In this document: in pieces, positions 26,774-34,730 of the stretch | Layout of the letters: every line of letters begins with the position of its first letter | How positions within the stretch are numbered: position 1 is the stretch's first letter | Assembly: GCA_019359725.1 (NCBI GenBank) | Contig: JAHHGR010000030.1 | Span: 1-49,081 of the forward strand | Direction: 5' to 3' | DNA length: 49,081 nucleotides | DNA from: Aphanocapsa lilacina HA4352-LM1 | GTDB lineage: Bacteria > Cyanobacteriota > Cyanobacteriia > Gloeobacterales > Gloeobacteraceae | Program-made: the position numbers and the translations under genes | The notes under the pieces: generated by a model | Database searches by the model: none | Told to the model about the DNA's origin: nothing | What the model saw: only the letters and a program-made list of their open reading frames with translations

Positions 26774-26995
26774 TCAGCAACCGCGCACGCACAAAAAATA
26801 ATCTTCCTCCGGAACATAAATTTCCCAAAGCCGCCCGCGCACCCGGCTGGAGCCGTACACGCGCCGGGCACAGGCAGTACACTCACCCCGCAAAATGTCG
26901 CCTGCGAACATCCACCAACCGAGCGAGCCGCAGCGCGGACATTGTACATGTCTGCCCAATCGAATACTCGAGTTTCTAACCAGGGACACTACCAT
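26774..26995 (-). CDS. small zinc-ribbon protein
   Basis: A 73-residue protein, MVVSLVRNSSIRLG..., with two paired-cysteine knuckles (CPRCG and CTAC, 20 residues apart) that suggest a treble-clef or zinc-ribbon fold, and a third Cys pair region at the end (LCVRGC). Gene support is good: a strong GGGGAGG ribosome-binding site sits 4-5 bases before the ATG. The role is unknown; small zinc ribbons often bind nucleic acid or larger proteins. It lies 126 bases upstream of mreB on the same strand. An overlapping frame at 26722-26949 has no comparable support. Confidence 0.65.
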   Translation of the reverse strand: MVVSLVRNSSIRLGRHVQCPRCGSLGWWMFAGDILRGECTACARRVYGSSRVRGRLWEIYVPEEDYFLCVRGC

Positions 26996-27139
26996 TTTCG
27001 GCCTCCCCTTTCTGCAGGAATCGTGATTATACGTTAAGGTGTAATACCTAATGGAAATATCGGTTTACATCTGTTTCGAAATCACACAATATTTAACGTT
27101 CTACAACCATCGCAAAGGCCGTTCTATCTGGGCGGCCTC

Positions 27140-27583
27140 TCAGTAGCCGCTGCTGCCGAAGCCCCCGGTTTGCCGTTCGGAGCTTTCGAGGGCGCCGACT
27201 TCGACAAACTGCACCTGCGGCACCGGCAGCACGACCAGTTGGGCGATACGATCCCCGCGCGAGACGACGACAGGAACCTCGCCGTGGTTGATGAGCAGTA
27301 CCTGAATCTCGCCGCGGTAGCCGCAGTCGATGAGGCCCGGGCTATTGAGCACGCTGATGCCGTGGCGCGCAGCGAGGCCCGAGCGCGGTTGGACAAAGGC
27401 CATGTACCCCGCAGGTAGACCGAGGGCGATCCCCGTGGGCACGCGCGCGAAGCGGCCAGGATCGACGCTCAAAGAGACTGCATGGGCGGCGAACAGGTCG
27501 AGCCCGGCGTCGCCGGGATGTGCGTAGGTAGGAGACGCAAAGCAATGGGCAAGGCGCTGGATGGCGACACGGACCGAGTCCAT
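27140..27583 (-). CDS. dut: deoxyuridine 5'-triphosphate nucleotidohydrolase
   Basis: A 147-residue trimeric-type dUTPase. All five conserved motifs are seen: AHPGDAGLDLFA, then PRSGLAARHGI, then the uracil-site segment VLNSPGLIDCGYRGEI, then RGDRIAQLVV and the C-terminal ERQTGGFGSSGY that closes over the active site. It hydrolyses dUTP to dUMP and pyrophosphate, keeping uracil out of DNA and supplying thymidylate synthesis. The ATG at 27583 is preferred over a TTG two codons upstream. It is divergent from queG, with 39 bases between the starts. Confidence 0.95.
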   Translation of the reverse strand: MDSVRVAIQRLAHCFASPTYAHPGDAGLDLFAAHAVSLSVDPGRFARVPTGIALGLPAGYMAFVQPRSGLAARHGISVLNSPGLIDCGYRGEIQVLLINHGEVPVVVSRGDRIAQLVVLPVPQVQFVEVGALESSERQTGGFGSSGY

Positions 27584-27622
27584 CGACAATTATGAAGTAC
27601 TGGCAAACGGATCTCCCACACA

Positions 27623-28621
27623 ATGGCACCGACGGCGGCGCAAATCAAATCGAGAGCCCTGGATCTCGGCTTCCACAAAGTTGGGATCGCCCGCGCCGAT
27701 GCGCTCGACGGCGAAGGGTCGGCGTGGCTTAGTAGGTGGCTTGCCGCCGGATACGCCGGCGAGATGGGCTGGATGCACGACCCGCGCCGCCGGGACATCC
27801 GGCAAGTTCTGCCCGGGGTGCGCTCGGTCATTTGCGTGGCCCTCAACTACAACACTCCCCAGGGCTCGCCCGCGCCCGGCCAGGCTCGCATCTCGCGCTA
27901 TGCTCTCGGGCGCGACTACCACAAGGTGCTCAGCAAGCCCCTCAAGGCCCTTGCCCGTTGGATAGAGGCGAGTGATCCCGGCTGCCGGGCCATCGCTTAC
28001 ATCGACACTGGCCCCATCCAGGAGAAGGCCTGGGCCGAGGCGGCCGGGATCGGCTGGATCGGCAAGAACGCCTGCTTGATCACTCTCGAATACGGCTCCT
28101 GGGTTTTCCTGGGCGAGATCCTCTCCACCCTCGACCTCGAAGCAGACAATCCCCACCCCAATTACTGTGGCACTTGTACGCGCTGTCTTTCGACTTGCCC
28201 GACCGCGGCCCTGGTCGAACCCGCCGTAGTCGACGCCCGCCAGTGCCTGGCTTATCACACTATCGAGAATCGCGCTTCGGAGTTACCGGAAGCGATCGCC
28301 GAGCGTCAACACGGCTGGGTGGTGGGTTGCGACCTGTGCCAGACCTGCTGTCCGTTCAACCTGCGAGCTGAGCGATGGGGCCGATACAGTGAGGTAGCCG
28401 ACTTTGCACCGCGTGATCCCTGGAATGACATCACTCTCGATCAACTTACCGACCTTAGCGACGCCGAATTCGAGCGCTGGAGCGAAGGGAGCGCCATCCG
28501 GCGCGTCAAGGCAAGCGGTCTGCGCCGCAACGCCCGCAGTGCTGTTCTGGGAGCCCCCGGCGATTCAATAGACCTCTTGCATGAATCACACCAAAGCAGG
28601 AAGTGCAAGCTCAAAATCTAG
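27623..28621 (+). CDS. queG: epoxyqueuosine reductase QueG
   Basis: A 332-residue cobalamin- and Fe-S-dependent reductase performing the last step of queuosine synthesis in tRNA. The two ferredoxin-like clusters are visible as CGTCTRCLSTCP and CDLCQTCCPFN. The N-terminal domain has GEMGWMHDPRRRDIRQVLPG and VALNYNTPQ, and GRDYHKVLSKPLKAL matches the cobalamin region. The last ~17 residues, after SVLGAPGDS, are encoded by the left part of a MITE-like inverted repeat (28566-28677), which also supplies the stop codon. The catalytic domains are intact, so the protein is probably functional with a substituted tail. Confidence 0.93.
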   Translation: MAPTAAQIKSRALDLGFHKVGIARADALDGEGSAWLSRWLAAGYAGEMGWMHDPRRRDIRQVLPGVRSVICVALNYNTPQGSPAPGQARISRYALGRDYHKVLSKPLKALARWIEASDPGCRAIAYIDTGPIQEKAWAEAAGIGWIGKNACLITLEYGSWVFLGEILSTLDLEADNPHPNYCGTCTRCLSTCPTAALVEPAVVDARQCLAYHTIENRASELPEAIAERQHGWVVGCDLCQTCCPFNLRAERWGRYSEVADFAPRDPWNDITLDQLTDLSDAEFERWSEGSAIRRVKASGLRRNARSAVLGAPGDSIDLLHESHQSRKCKLKI

Positions 28622-28677
28622 GAGAGTCGCCACCCCACTTGTGACCTCTCCTCACTATTCATGCAAGAGGTCCATTG
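28566..28677. mobile_element. MITE-like inverted-repeat element fused to the 3' end of queG
   Basis: A 21-bp terminal inverted repeat with one mismatch (left 28566-28586, core gacctcttgcatgaat; right 28657-28677) encloses a ~70-bp centre. The centre has a second, nested 7-bp inverted repeat (AGGAGAG 28620-28626 with CTCTCCT 28646-28652). No transposase is encoded. Clear target-site duplications were not identified. The shape suits a miniature inverted-repeat element, but a bidirectional terminator between convergent queG and the RTX gene would look similar. Confidence 0.5.
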
Positions 28678-28747
28678 GAGGAGATCGCAGCAGCCGTCGC
28701 CGCTGTGATTGAGTACTCCTGATTCACCATAGCGCGCAGGGCATCGC

Positions 28748-29437
28748 TCAGCCCCGATCGATGTGCACCGTATCCGACTCGTCGTTGCCGCGCTGCACAG
28801 GCAGGTCACTTGGATCGGCGTGGACGACGTCCTTACCGGTGCCGCCGATGAGCCGGTCCATGCCTTCGCCGCCAAAGAGCCGGTCGTTGCCCTCACCACC
28901 GATCAAAATATCGTCGCCGGGGCCGCCCACCAGACAGTCGTCGCCAGGCCCGCCATCCAGCAGATCGTTGCCGGGGCCACCCAGGATTTTGTCGTTGCCT
29001 GCGCCGCCGTAAAGCTTGTCGTCACCGGGGCCGCTGTCAATCAAATCATCCCCATCGCCGCCGGAGATGGTGTCGTTACCCTCGCCGCCGTACAGCCGGT
29101 CGTTGCCCGGACCGCCGTCGATCAAGTCGTTGCCCGCGCCGCCGATAATCAGGTCGTCGCCCTCCTCACCGTACAGTTCGAGGTCGAATTCGACATCTTC
29201 GTCCACCTGAATGATGTCGTCGCCCGCTCCACCGCGGATGCACAGGCCGTCTTTGAATTCTTCGGCACCTAAAGAGAAGCGCTCGCACTCTTTGCCGTGG
29301 GCATCAAGGACGATCACTACGAGACCGTCCACCGCACCGGCGGCGTTGCGCCGGTTGCTCACCCGGATATTGTCGTCACCCGGTGTTCCTTTGAAGATCA
29401 CCTTGCCGGTTTTCGGATCGCGCTCGCGGGTCACCAC
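28748..29437 (-). CDS. RTX-type calcium-binding repeat protein
   Basis: A 229-residue acidic protein. The first ~70 residues have a distinct beta-rich region (KGTPGDDNIRVSNRR, VVIVLDAHGKECERF). From there to about residue 205 run about a dozen nonapeptides of GGxGxDxLx type (GGAGNDLIDGGPGNDRLYGG), the hallmark of RTX beta-rolls that fold upon binding Ca2+ outside the cell. No enzymatic domain is present and no adjacent type I secretion genes exist in the window, so it may be an accessory or structural secreted protein. GTG at 29437 follows AGGAG at a 7-base spacing. Its short C-terminal tail is hydrophilic. Confidence 0.88.
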   Translation of the reverse strand: MVTRERDPKTGKVIFKGTPGDDNIRVSNRRNAAGAVDGLVVIVLDAHGKECERFSLGAEEFKDGLCIRGGAGDDIIQVDEDVEFDLELYGEEGDDLIIGGAGNDLIDGGPGNDRLYGGEGNDTISGGDGDDLIDSGPGDDKLYGGAGNDKILGGPGNDLLDGGPGDDCLVGGPGDDILIGGEGNDRLFGGEGMDRLIGGTGKDVVHADPSDLPVQRGNDESDTVHIDRG

Positions 29438-29503
29438 CGCCCTGCTCCTGCTGCAAGTCGTTTTCAGTATAAGAAGATACCCAGCCAGGACAAGCGTTGC
29501 AGA

Positions 29504-31315
29504 TTACCTCGGCAGATTCTCCGGTGCGCTGATCCGGCCGATGGGATAGATGTTGTAGCGATCGTCCCAGTAGGGGGTACGGCGATAGAAAAATTCGAGC
29601 CGCGCCTCGGGGCTGGCGGCGAAGGCCGGTTCCTCCGAGACTTTGCGCTCGAACTCGGCTTTGAGCTTCGGATCGCGCGCGAGCATCTGGCGGGCCAGCT
29701 TCTCCATCACATAATCTTCGGCGTATTCTTTTTGCTCGAAGATGGCGTCCAGGAATCCCCACTGCAACAGCGAATCGGGCCCCTGCGGTTCGAGCAGATG
29801 AATCGCAACGTTGGCGGCGCGCTGATCGAGCGGCACCACCAGCGACCCGGCCGCATAGGTGATCTGGCGGCGGATGGGGGTGAGCTTAAAATCTTTGAGC
29901 CGGATGCGGCCCTCGAAGGGCGCCGATTCCCAGACCGGAGCGCTAAATTCGTAGGTCTCGACGGTGAGGGTGCTCAGGCTATCCAGGGTCCGGTGGCGCA
30001 GCCCATGGGCTTTGACCCTGTCGATCACCTCCGTGAGCGAGACTGGCACCACGTAGGCAAGCGGCGGTGCCACGGCCTTTTCGACCGCCGCTTCGTCAAA
30101 CAAAGGAATGGTGAAAGTTTTCGGTTTGGTGGGGTCGTAGCGCACCCAGGTGCTGCCGGAGACAGCGCTCAGTTCGAGGGTCGATTCGAAGCCTTGAAAT
30201 TGGAACGGTCGGCTGCGCTCGGTAAGCTTAAATGTCAGCGGATAGCGCACGTTCGGGTCGTAGCGCCGGCCGCGGGCGACGGTTTGCTCGTCCGCGCGGG
30301 CCACCAGGGTGCGCAGTTCGCCCGGATGGCGCTGCAGGTAGGCAAAAATCTCAACAAGCAGATCGTAAGTCGCTGTCACCCGGCTTTTGTAGTCCTTGAG
30401 CATGTGGGTTTCCACCAGCAGGGTCGGGCGGTTCTGGATGGCGCCGTAGCCGGTGGAAAAGCGCGGTTCGGAAGGATCCTGGGTGATGCCCTTTGCAATA
30501 TCTTTGCGGTCGCGCAGGATGATGTAGGGCGAGACGACGTTGCCGCGGGCCGCCACCGCCGGGAAGATTTCGCCTTCGAAGGCCGCTTTTTGCCACGCCA
30601 CCAGCGCCGGATCCAGGCTTGCCCCGTTCTCCAGGCCGTAGGTGAGGTTGTACTGGTAGTCAGCGCCGTCGGTGTCGTGGGTATCGACGATCAAATCCGG
30701 CAGATAGCGCCCGAAGACACCGAGCCAGACGCGCATCTCGGGGGTGTCGGCCTTCAGAAAGTCGCGGTTGAGATTGAGATTTTGGGCGGTGGTGCGCCAG
30801 CCCGATTCTTCCGGGCCGTTCTGGTTGATGCGCGTATAAGGGCCGAAGCGCTCGTGGCCGTCCACGCCGAAGACCGGGATAAAAATCAAAATCGCCCCGT
30901 CCAGCAAGTCCGCGTGCTTGCCCGAGATCACCAGGTCCCTGACAAACGCGAAACCGGCGTCCTTGCCGGGGATCTCGCCGGGGTGGATGGCGGCGTTGAC
31001 CAGCACAATCGCTTTACCCGTCGCCCGGGCCGCCTCCGGGGTAAAAGCTTTGTCCTTGGAGACCACCAGCACAGGAATGGCCCGCCCCTCGGGGCTTTTG
31101 CCCAACAGTTGCAGCTGCACCAGGGGCGAAGCCGCCGCCAGGCGCCGCGCGTAGGCAGTATCTTCGTCGTAGCGGCTGGTGCGGCGGTAATCCGTCGCCT
31201 CCGCCCGGGTTTGCCACTCGCCCGCCGATTGTGCCGCCATCGCCTTCTCCAGCCGGATCGCTCCCGACAGATGCGCGCCTGCCAGCGCACAAAATAGTAT
31301 TGCTTGTTTATACAT
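29504..31315 (-). CDS. M14 family zinc carboxypeptidase, exported
   Basis: A 603-residue protein with a signal-like N-terminus (MYKQAILFCALAGAHLSGA). The M14 metal site appears as AIHPGEIPG (His...Glu) and DTHDTDGAD (third ligand His), with NLNRDFLKAD between and a likely catalytic Glu in LLVETHML. The peptidase domain covers roughly residues 40-330; a ~270-residue C-terminal region of unassigned beta-rich sequence follows. The enzyme should cleave C-terminal residues from peptides or cell-wall-derived peptides in the periplasm. It is the downstream member of a minus-strand pair with the aminotransferase gene; the spacing is eight bases. Confidence 0.88.
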   Translation of the reverse strand: MYKQAILFCALAGAHLSGAIRLEKAMAAQSAGEWQTRAEATDYRRTSRYDEDTAYARRLAAASPLVQLQLLGKSPEGRAIPVLVVSKDKAFTPEAARATGKAIVLVNAAIHPGEIPGKDAGFAFVRDLVISGKHADLLDGAILIFIPVFGVDGHERFGPYTRINQNGPEESGWRTTAQNLNLNRDFLKADTPEMRVWLGVFGRYLPDLIVDTHDTDGADYQYNLTYGLENGASLDPALVAWQKAAFEGEIFPAVAARGNVVSPYIILRDRKDIAKGITQDPSEPRFSTGYGAIQNRPTLLVETHMLKDYKSRVTATYDLLVEIFAYLQRHPGELRTLVARADEQTVARGRRYDPNVRYPLTFKLTERSRPFQFQGFESTLELSAVSGSTWVRYDPTKPKTFTIPLFDEAAVEKAVAPPLAYVVPVSLTEVIDRVKAHGLRHRTLDSLSTLTVETYEFSAPVWESAPFEGRIRLKDFKLTPIRRQITYAAGSLVVPLDQRAANVAIHLLEPQGPDSLLQWGFLDAIFEQKEYAEDYVMEKLARQMLARDPKLKAEFERKVSEEPAFAASPEARLEFFYRRTPYWDDRYNIYPIGRISAPENLPR

Positions 31316-31323
31316 TTCCGGTG

Positions 31324-32517
31324 CTACACCTTCGCCCCGATGGTAGCAAAGAGCACGTCCATCTCCGCCGGTAGACCCGTGGAGATTCGCACGTAGCCAG
31401 GTAGCTGCCAGCGCTGGCCGCCGGCTATCTGCACATCGGCACTGGCCAGTTTCTTGATCAGCGGGCCGCAGTCGCCTTTGACTTTGGCCCAGACGAAAGG
31501 CGCGTCGCTGGGCACGGGTTTCAGACCGAATTCGGGCAATCGGGTCATCAGTTGGTCGCGGGCGGCGAGGGCCACCTGGCGCGAGCGCATCAAATAGTCG
31601 GCATCGGCCAGCGAAGCGCCAGCGGCGGCCACGACGGCGGTGTTGATCCCCAGCATACCGAGCAGATAGGGGCGCAGCCGCTCGCGCACCGGTTGGGATG
31701 CGACTGCGTAACCGAGCCGGAGGCCCGCCAGACCGTGGATTTTGGAGAAGGTGCGGGTGACCAGCACGTTCGGGCGGCTGGCAGCTAGGCCCAGGGCACT
31801 TATCACCCCGGGCGTCTCGGCAAAGTCGATGTAGGCTTCATCGACCACCAGCAGCATTTTGGGATCGAGGCGGTCGGCCAGGTGGGTGATCTCCGCGAGG
31901 GTCAGAGCGGTGCCGGTGGGATTGTTGGGGTTGGTAACCACGATCACCCGGGTTTGGGGGCTGACGGCTTTGGCCATCGCCTCCACGTCGTGGCGGTACT
32001 CGGGCGTGAGCGGCACGGCCACCCGCCGCACCCGCGCCCCCAACATCTCCTGGGCGGCGGAACCCACCGCACCGTAGCCCGGGGACGCTTCGACAAATTC
32101 GCCCCCATCGAGACCCCAGGCCAGGGCCACCGCCTGCAAAATTTCGGAGGAACCAGCCCCAAGCAGCACCGGACTCGCTTCAAATGCCTCCAATAGCGCC
32201 CCGAGATCGGCTGTACCTTCGGGGGAAGCGAGGCCCAAGCCGTGGAGCGCGCAGATCCGCTCAAGCAGCGCGAAGACCGTCGCCATCGGATAGCGGTTGC
32301 AGCCGCTTAGAACTTCTGAGGCCGCTTTGAGCGCCAGCGGCGAAGGCCCGAGGGGATTTTCGTTATACAAAAGCCGCACCGTGCCGGGCGGGACACCCAC
32401 ACCCTGCACCGAGGAGACCCGGCGCACTTCGGCCGCCCACAGCCGCCCCGGTGCGACCGCCGATACACCCGCCAACCAACCAAAACCCTGCAACGCCGCA
32501 CGGCGCGAAATTTCCAC
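31324..32517 (-). CDS. HisC-like class I/II aminotransferase with Tat-type signal
   Basis: A 397-residue PLP enzyme with homology to histidinol-phosphate aminotransferases: VRLLYNENPLGPSPLAL near the start, VVTNPNNPTGTALT, LLVVDEAYIDFAE and TFSKIHGLAGLRLGYA with the Schiff-base Lys. The N-terminus MEISRRAALQGFGWLAG is a Tat-like signal with paired Arg and an AWAA-type end. GTG at 32517 has AGGAG seven bases upstream, so the signal is probably genuine; a GTG 13 codons further out is less likely. It precedes the exported M14 peptidase by eight bases. An exported aminotransferase is unusual; its donor and acceptor are unknown. Biosynthetic HisC is unlikely because of the signal. Confidence 0.85.
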   Translation of the reverse strand: MEISRRAALQGFGWLAGVSAVAPGRLWAAEVRRVSSVQGVGVPPGTVRLLYNENPLGPSPLALKAASEVLSGCNRYPMATVFALLERICALHGLGLASPEGTADLGALLEAFEASPVLLGAGSSEILQAVALAWGLDGGEFVEASPGYGAVGSAAQEMLGARVRRVAVPLTPEYRHDVEAMAKAVSPQTRVIVVTNPNNPTGTALTLAEITHLADRLDPKMLLVVDEAYIDFAETPGVISALGLAASRPNVLVTRTFSKIHGLAGLRLGYAVASQPVRERLRPYLLGMLGINTAVVAAAGASLADADYLMRSRQVALAARDQLMTRLPEFGLKPVPSDAPFVWAKVKGDCGPLIKKLASADVQIAGGQRWQLPGYVRISTGLPAEMDVLFATIGAKV

Positions 32518-32600
32518 CGGGACACTCCTGTACAAACCGATGCCCCTTCTTAACACGATTTAGACCGTGTCGATTGTGGAGATCGCTACCACCAGGGGAC

Positions 32601-32732
32601 TCAATGCTTTTCGCCTACAATAAACACATCGTTTTCGGCTTGGCATTCCTGCAACCTCACTGCTTTGTCGCTGAAGATCCGGCATTGGGCGGCACGCAGA
32701 AAGTCCATCGGATTGGTGTTGAACTTGCCCAT
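32601..32732 (-). CDS. possible small protein antisense to the DHFR leader
   Basis: A 43-codon frame, MGKFNTNPMDFLRAAQCR..., whose ATG shares the CCATGG palindrome with the DHFR start on the other strand. The peptide has natural-looking composition (RIFSDKAVRLQECQAENDVF) and ends with TGA at 32601. No ribosome-binding site is visible and I do not recognise the family. It would fill most of the otherwise empty 213 bases between the aminotransferase and DHFR genes. This is a tentative call. Confidence 0.25.
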   Translation of the reverse strand: MGKFNTNPMDFLRAAQCRIFSDKAVRLQECQAENDVFIVGEKH

Positions 32733-33240
32733 GGAATTGATCGCCGTCGTAGCCACGGACAGCCGCCGCTTAATCGGCCAGGGCGATGGTCTGCCCTGGC
32801 ACTGCCCGGAAGATCTCAGTGCGTTCAAAGCACTGACCTGGGGCCAATCTTTGCTGATGGGCCGCCGCACCTTCGAGAGCATCCTTGCCCGCCGAGGCCA
32901 ACCTTTGCCCGAGCGTAAACATTACGTGCTGACGACCAGAGGCGGACCGTCCTTTCCAACGGTCCGCTATATGGGCTCGCTAGAGCAGGCTCTGGCCTTA
33001 CCTGTCGAACACCTGTTCGTGATCGGCGGTGCTTCGGTGTACGCCCAAACCGCCGACAGGCTGGATATCCTTTATCTGAGTCTGATTCCCGGTCTGCACA
33101 CAGGTGATGTCCTCCTTCCGGACCTGGGAAACCGATGGGCCGCACAAAGGGTGGAGCAGTTTCAAACTTTCAGGCGCTGGCAGCTGCAGCGCAGCTCGTC
33201 CGCGCTCGTCGAGTGGCCCCAGCTTGTCGGGAGCGGCTAG
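32731..33240 (+). CDS. folA: dihydrofolate reductase
   Basis: A 169-residue DHFR. It opens MELIAVVATDSRRLIGQGDG, with the substrate-site LPWHCPEDLSAFKALT, the NADPH-site segment LLMGRRTFESI, and FVIGGASVYAQT. It reduces dihydrofolate to tetrahydrofolate with NADPH. The ATG at 32731 is chosen because the family begins one strand before LIG; the frame extends 22 codons upstream without conservation. No good ribosome-binding site precedes it. The gene ends overlapping by four bases with the convergent DUF2973-like gene. Many cyanobacteria carry thyX and lack DHFR, so its presence is worth noting. Confidence 0.92.
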   Translation: MELIAVVATDSRRLIGQGDGLPWHCPEDLSAFKALTWGQSLLMGRRTFESILARRGQPLPERKHYVLTTRGGPSFPTVRYMGSLEQALALPVEHLFVIGGASVYAQTADRLDILYLSLIPGLHTGDVLLPDLGNRWAAQRVEQFQTFRRWQLQRSSSALVEWPQLVGSG

Positions 33241-33497
33241 CGGTCGCGGCGCTCGTCGTCGGGAGAACGGTTGTACAAAGCTTCGAGGCGGCTGCGGATA
33301 TCGGCGTCGCGGGGGGTAACCCGCACCACCAGCAGCGAATCTTTGATCACCCGGCCGTTGCGATCGAGCAATTCAGGGTGGGGCTGCATCCGATTGGTTC
33401 TACGCTGCTGCTTCTGTCGCCAACCCGTCGCCAGAGTGTAGAACGCCAGAGTACCCAAGACGAGAAAACACAGCAGGTAGAGAAGGTGGAACAGCAT
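33237..33497 (-). CDS. DUF2973-like small membrane protein
   Basis: An 86-residue protein with one N-terminal membrane helix (MLFHLLYLLCFLVLGTLAFY), a basic connector (GWRQKQQRRTNR) and a soluble tail with HPELLDRNGRVIKDSLLVVRV. This start and the HPE-LLD...LLVV segment match my recollection of DUF2973, a small family in cyanobacteria of unknown function. The helix and basic stretch predict a cytoplasmic C-terminal tail. ATG at 33497 is the only sensible start. It overlaps the end of the convergent DHFR gene by four bases. Confidence 0.7.
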   Translation of the reverse strand: MLFHLLYLLCFLVLGTLAFYTLATGWRQKQQRRTNRMQPHPELLDRNGRVIKDSLLVVRVTPRDADIRSRLEALYNRSPDDERRDR

Positions 33498-33612
33498 CGG
33501 TAGCCTCAGCCAGAAAGTTTATACGGTTCTCTCGACTCCAGAACCCCTATCAATCCCTGTCGGGCATCGGTAGGCATTGATCCCCACGCCACGGAACCTA
33601 CTTGTCATATTA

Positions 33613-33631
33613 GCCCCCTTTGCCGGGGGGC
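33613..33631. promoter_or_regulatory. GC-rich hairpin upstream of the threonine aldolase gene
   Basis: GCCCCC (33613-33618) and GGGGGC (33626-33631) form a 6-bp all-GC stem with a 7-base loop, about 65 bases before the aldolase start. There is no T-run. It could be a structural leader element or chance; it is listed for completeness. Confidence 0.25.
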
Positions 33632-33695
33632 AGCATCTTTCTTCTGGTTTAGGTTGCAAGTCGCTAGGATGTATAAGCACCAAGGAGTACAAGGT

Positions 33696-34730
33696 ATGCC
33701 CGACCCGGTTGTCGATCTGCGCAGCGACACGGTGACCCGACCGACCCGGGCGATGCGCGCCGCCATGTTCGACGCCGAAGTCGGCGACGATGTCTACGGC
33801 GAAGATCCGACCGTCAATCGCCTCCAGGAGCGTGTCGCCCACCTGCTCGGCAAAGAAAAGGGGTTATTTTTTCCGAGCGGCACGATGTGCAACCAGGTGG
33901 CCATCGCCACCCATACCCGCCCTGGCCAAGAAATCATCTGTGATCGCGACTGCCATGTGTTCAATTACGAGCGGGCCGGGGCAAGCCACCTGGGCGGCGT
34001 GCAACTCCATCCCCTCGACGGCTGCCACGGAGTCCTGAGCGCCCGGCAGGTGTGCTCCGCCATCCGCCCCATCGAGTTGCACGAACCGCCCACGGGCTTG
34101 ATTCTGCTCGAGAATACCCACAACCGCGGCGGCGGCACGGTCTATCCCCAGGATGTCATCGAACAAATTGCCGAGCTCGCCTGCGCCGCAGGCATCCCGA
34201 TGCACCTCGACGGTGCCCGGCTATTGAACGCCAGCGTCGCAAGCGGTCACAGCCCGGCGATTCTAGCGGCACCCTTTGATTCGGTCTACTTCTGTCTTTC
34301 CAAGGGCCTTGGGTGTCCGGCAGGCTCGGTGCTCGCCGGCAGAGCCGATTTCATCGCCCAGGCGGTACGGCTGCGCAAGGCCTTTGGCGGGGGCATGCGC
34401 CAGGTGGGTTTTCTGGCGGCGGCCGGTCTGTACGCCCTCGACCACCACATCGAGCGCCTCGCGGACGATCATCGCCGGGCGCGGCAGTTGGCCGTCCACC
34501 TGAAGGATCTGAACGCCTTCGATGTCGAGCTCGACGCTGTCCACACCAACATTGTGATGGTGGATGTGCATGCGGATTGCACGGCGGCGGTGGTGGCGGC
34601 GGATCTGGCTGCCCACGGCGTGCGGGTGAGTGTCTTTGGTCCCCAGCGCCTGCGGTTGGTCACCCACCTCGATATCGACGATGCGGGAGTAGAGCGGACC
34701 ATCGCCGTCTTCAAGCGGCTCTACGGCTAG
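33696..34730 (+). CDS. ltaE: low-specificity L-threonine aldolase (PLP enzyme)
   Basis: A 344-residue threonine-aldolase-family protein beginning MPDPVVDLRSDTVTRPTRAM, the family start. Further landmarks are DDVYGEDPTVNRLQ, KGLFFPSGTMCNQVA, LHEPPTGLILLENTHNRGGG, MHLDGARLLNAS and FCLSKGLGCPAGSVL with the PLP lysine. It splits L-threonine or L-allo-threonine into glycine and acetaldehyde. AAGGAG lies 9 bases before the ATG at 33696. It overlaps by four bases with the convergent nucleoside hydrolase stop. Confidence 0.94.
   Translation: MPDPVVDLRSDTVTRPTRAMRAAMFDAEVGDDVYGEDPTVNRLQERVAHLLGKEKGLFFPSGTMCNQVAIATHTRPGQEIICDRDCHVFNYERAGASHLGGVQLHPLDGCHGVLSARQVCSAIRPIELHEPPTGLILLENTHNRGGGTVYPQDVIEQIAELACAAGIPMHLDGARLLNASVASGHSPAILAAPFDSVYFCLSKGLGCPAGSVLAGRADFIAQAVRLRKAFGGGMRQVGFLAAAGLYALDHHIERLADDHRRARQLAVHLKDLNAFDVELDAVHTNIVMVDVHADCTAAVVAADLAAHGVRVSVFGPQRLRLVTHLDIDDAGVERTIAVFKRLYG

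Noticed and set aside
29297..31297. 666-codon open frame on the plus strand
   Set aside because: It is antisense to the M14 peptidase, which has catalytic motifs and a signal. High third-position GC makes long antisense frames common here. Similar long shadows at 24158-25528 (minus), 10167-11483, 40572-41783, 34313-35578 and 1145-2305 (plus) were dropped for the same reason.
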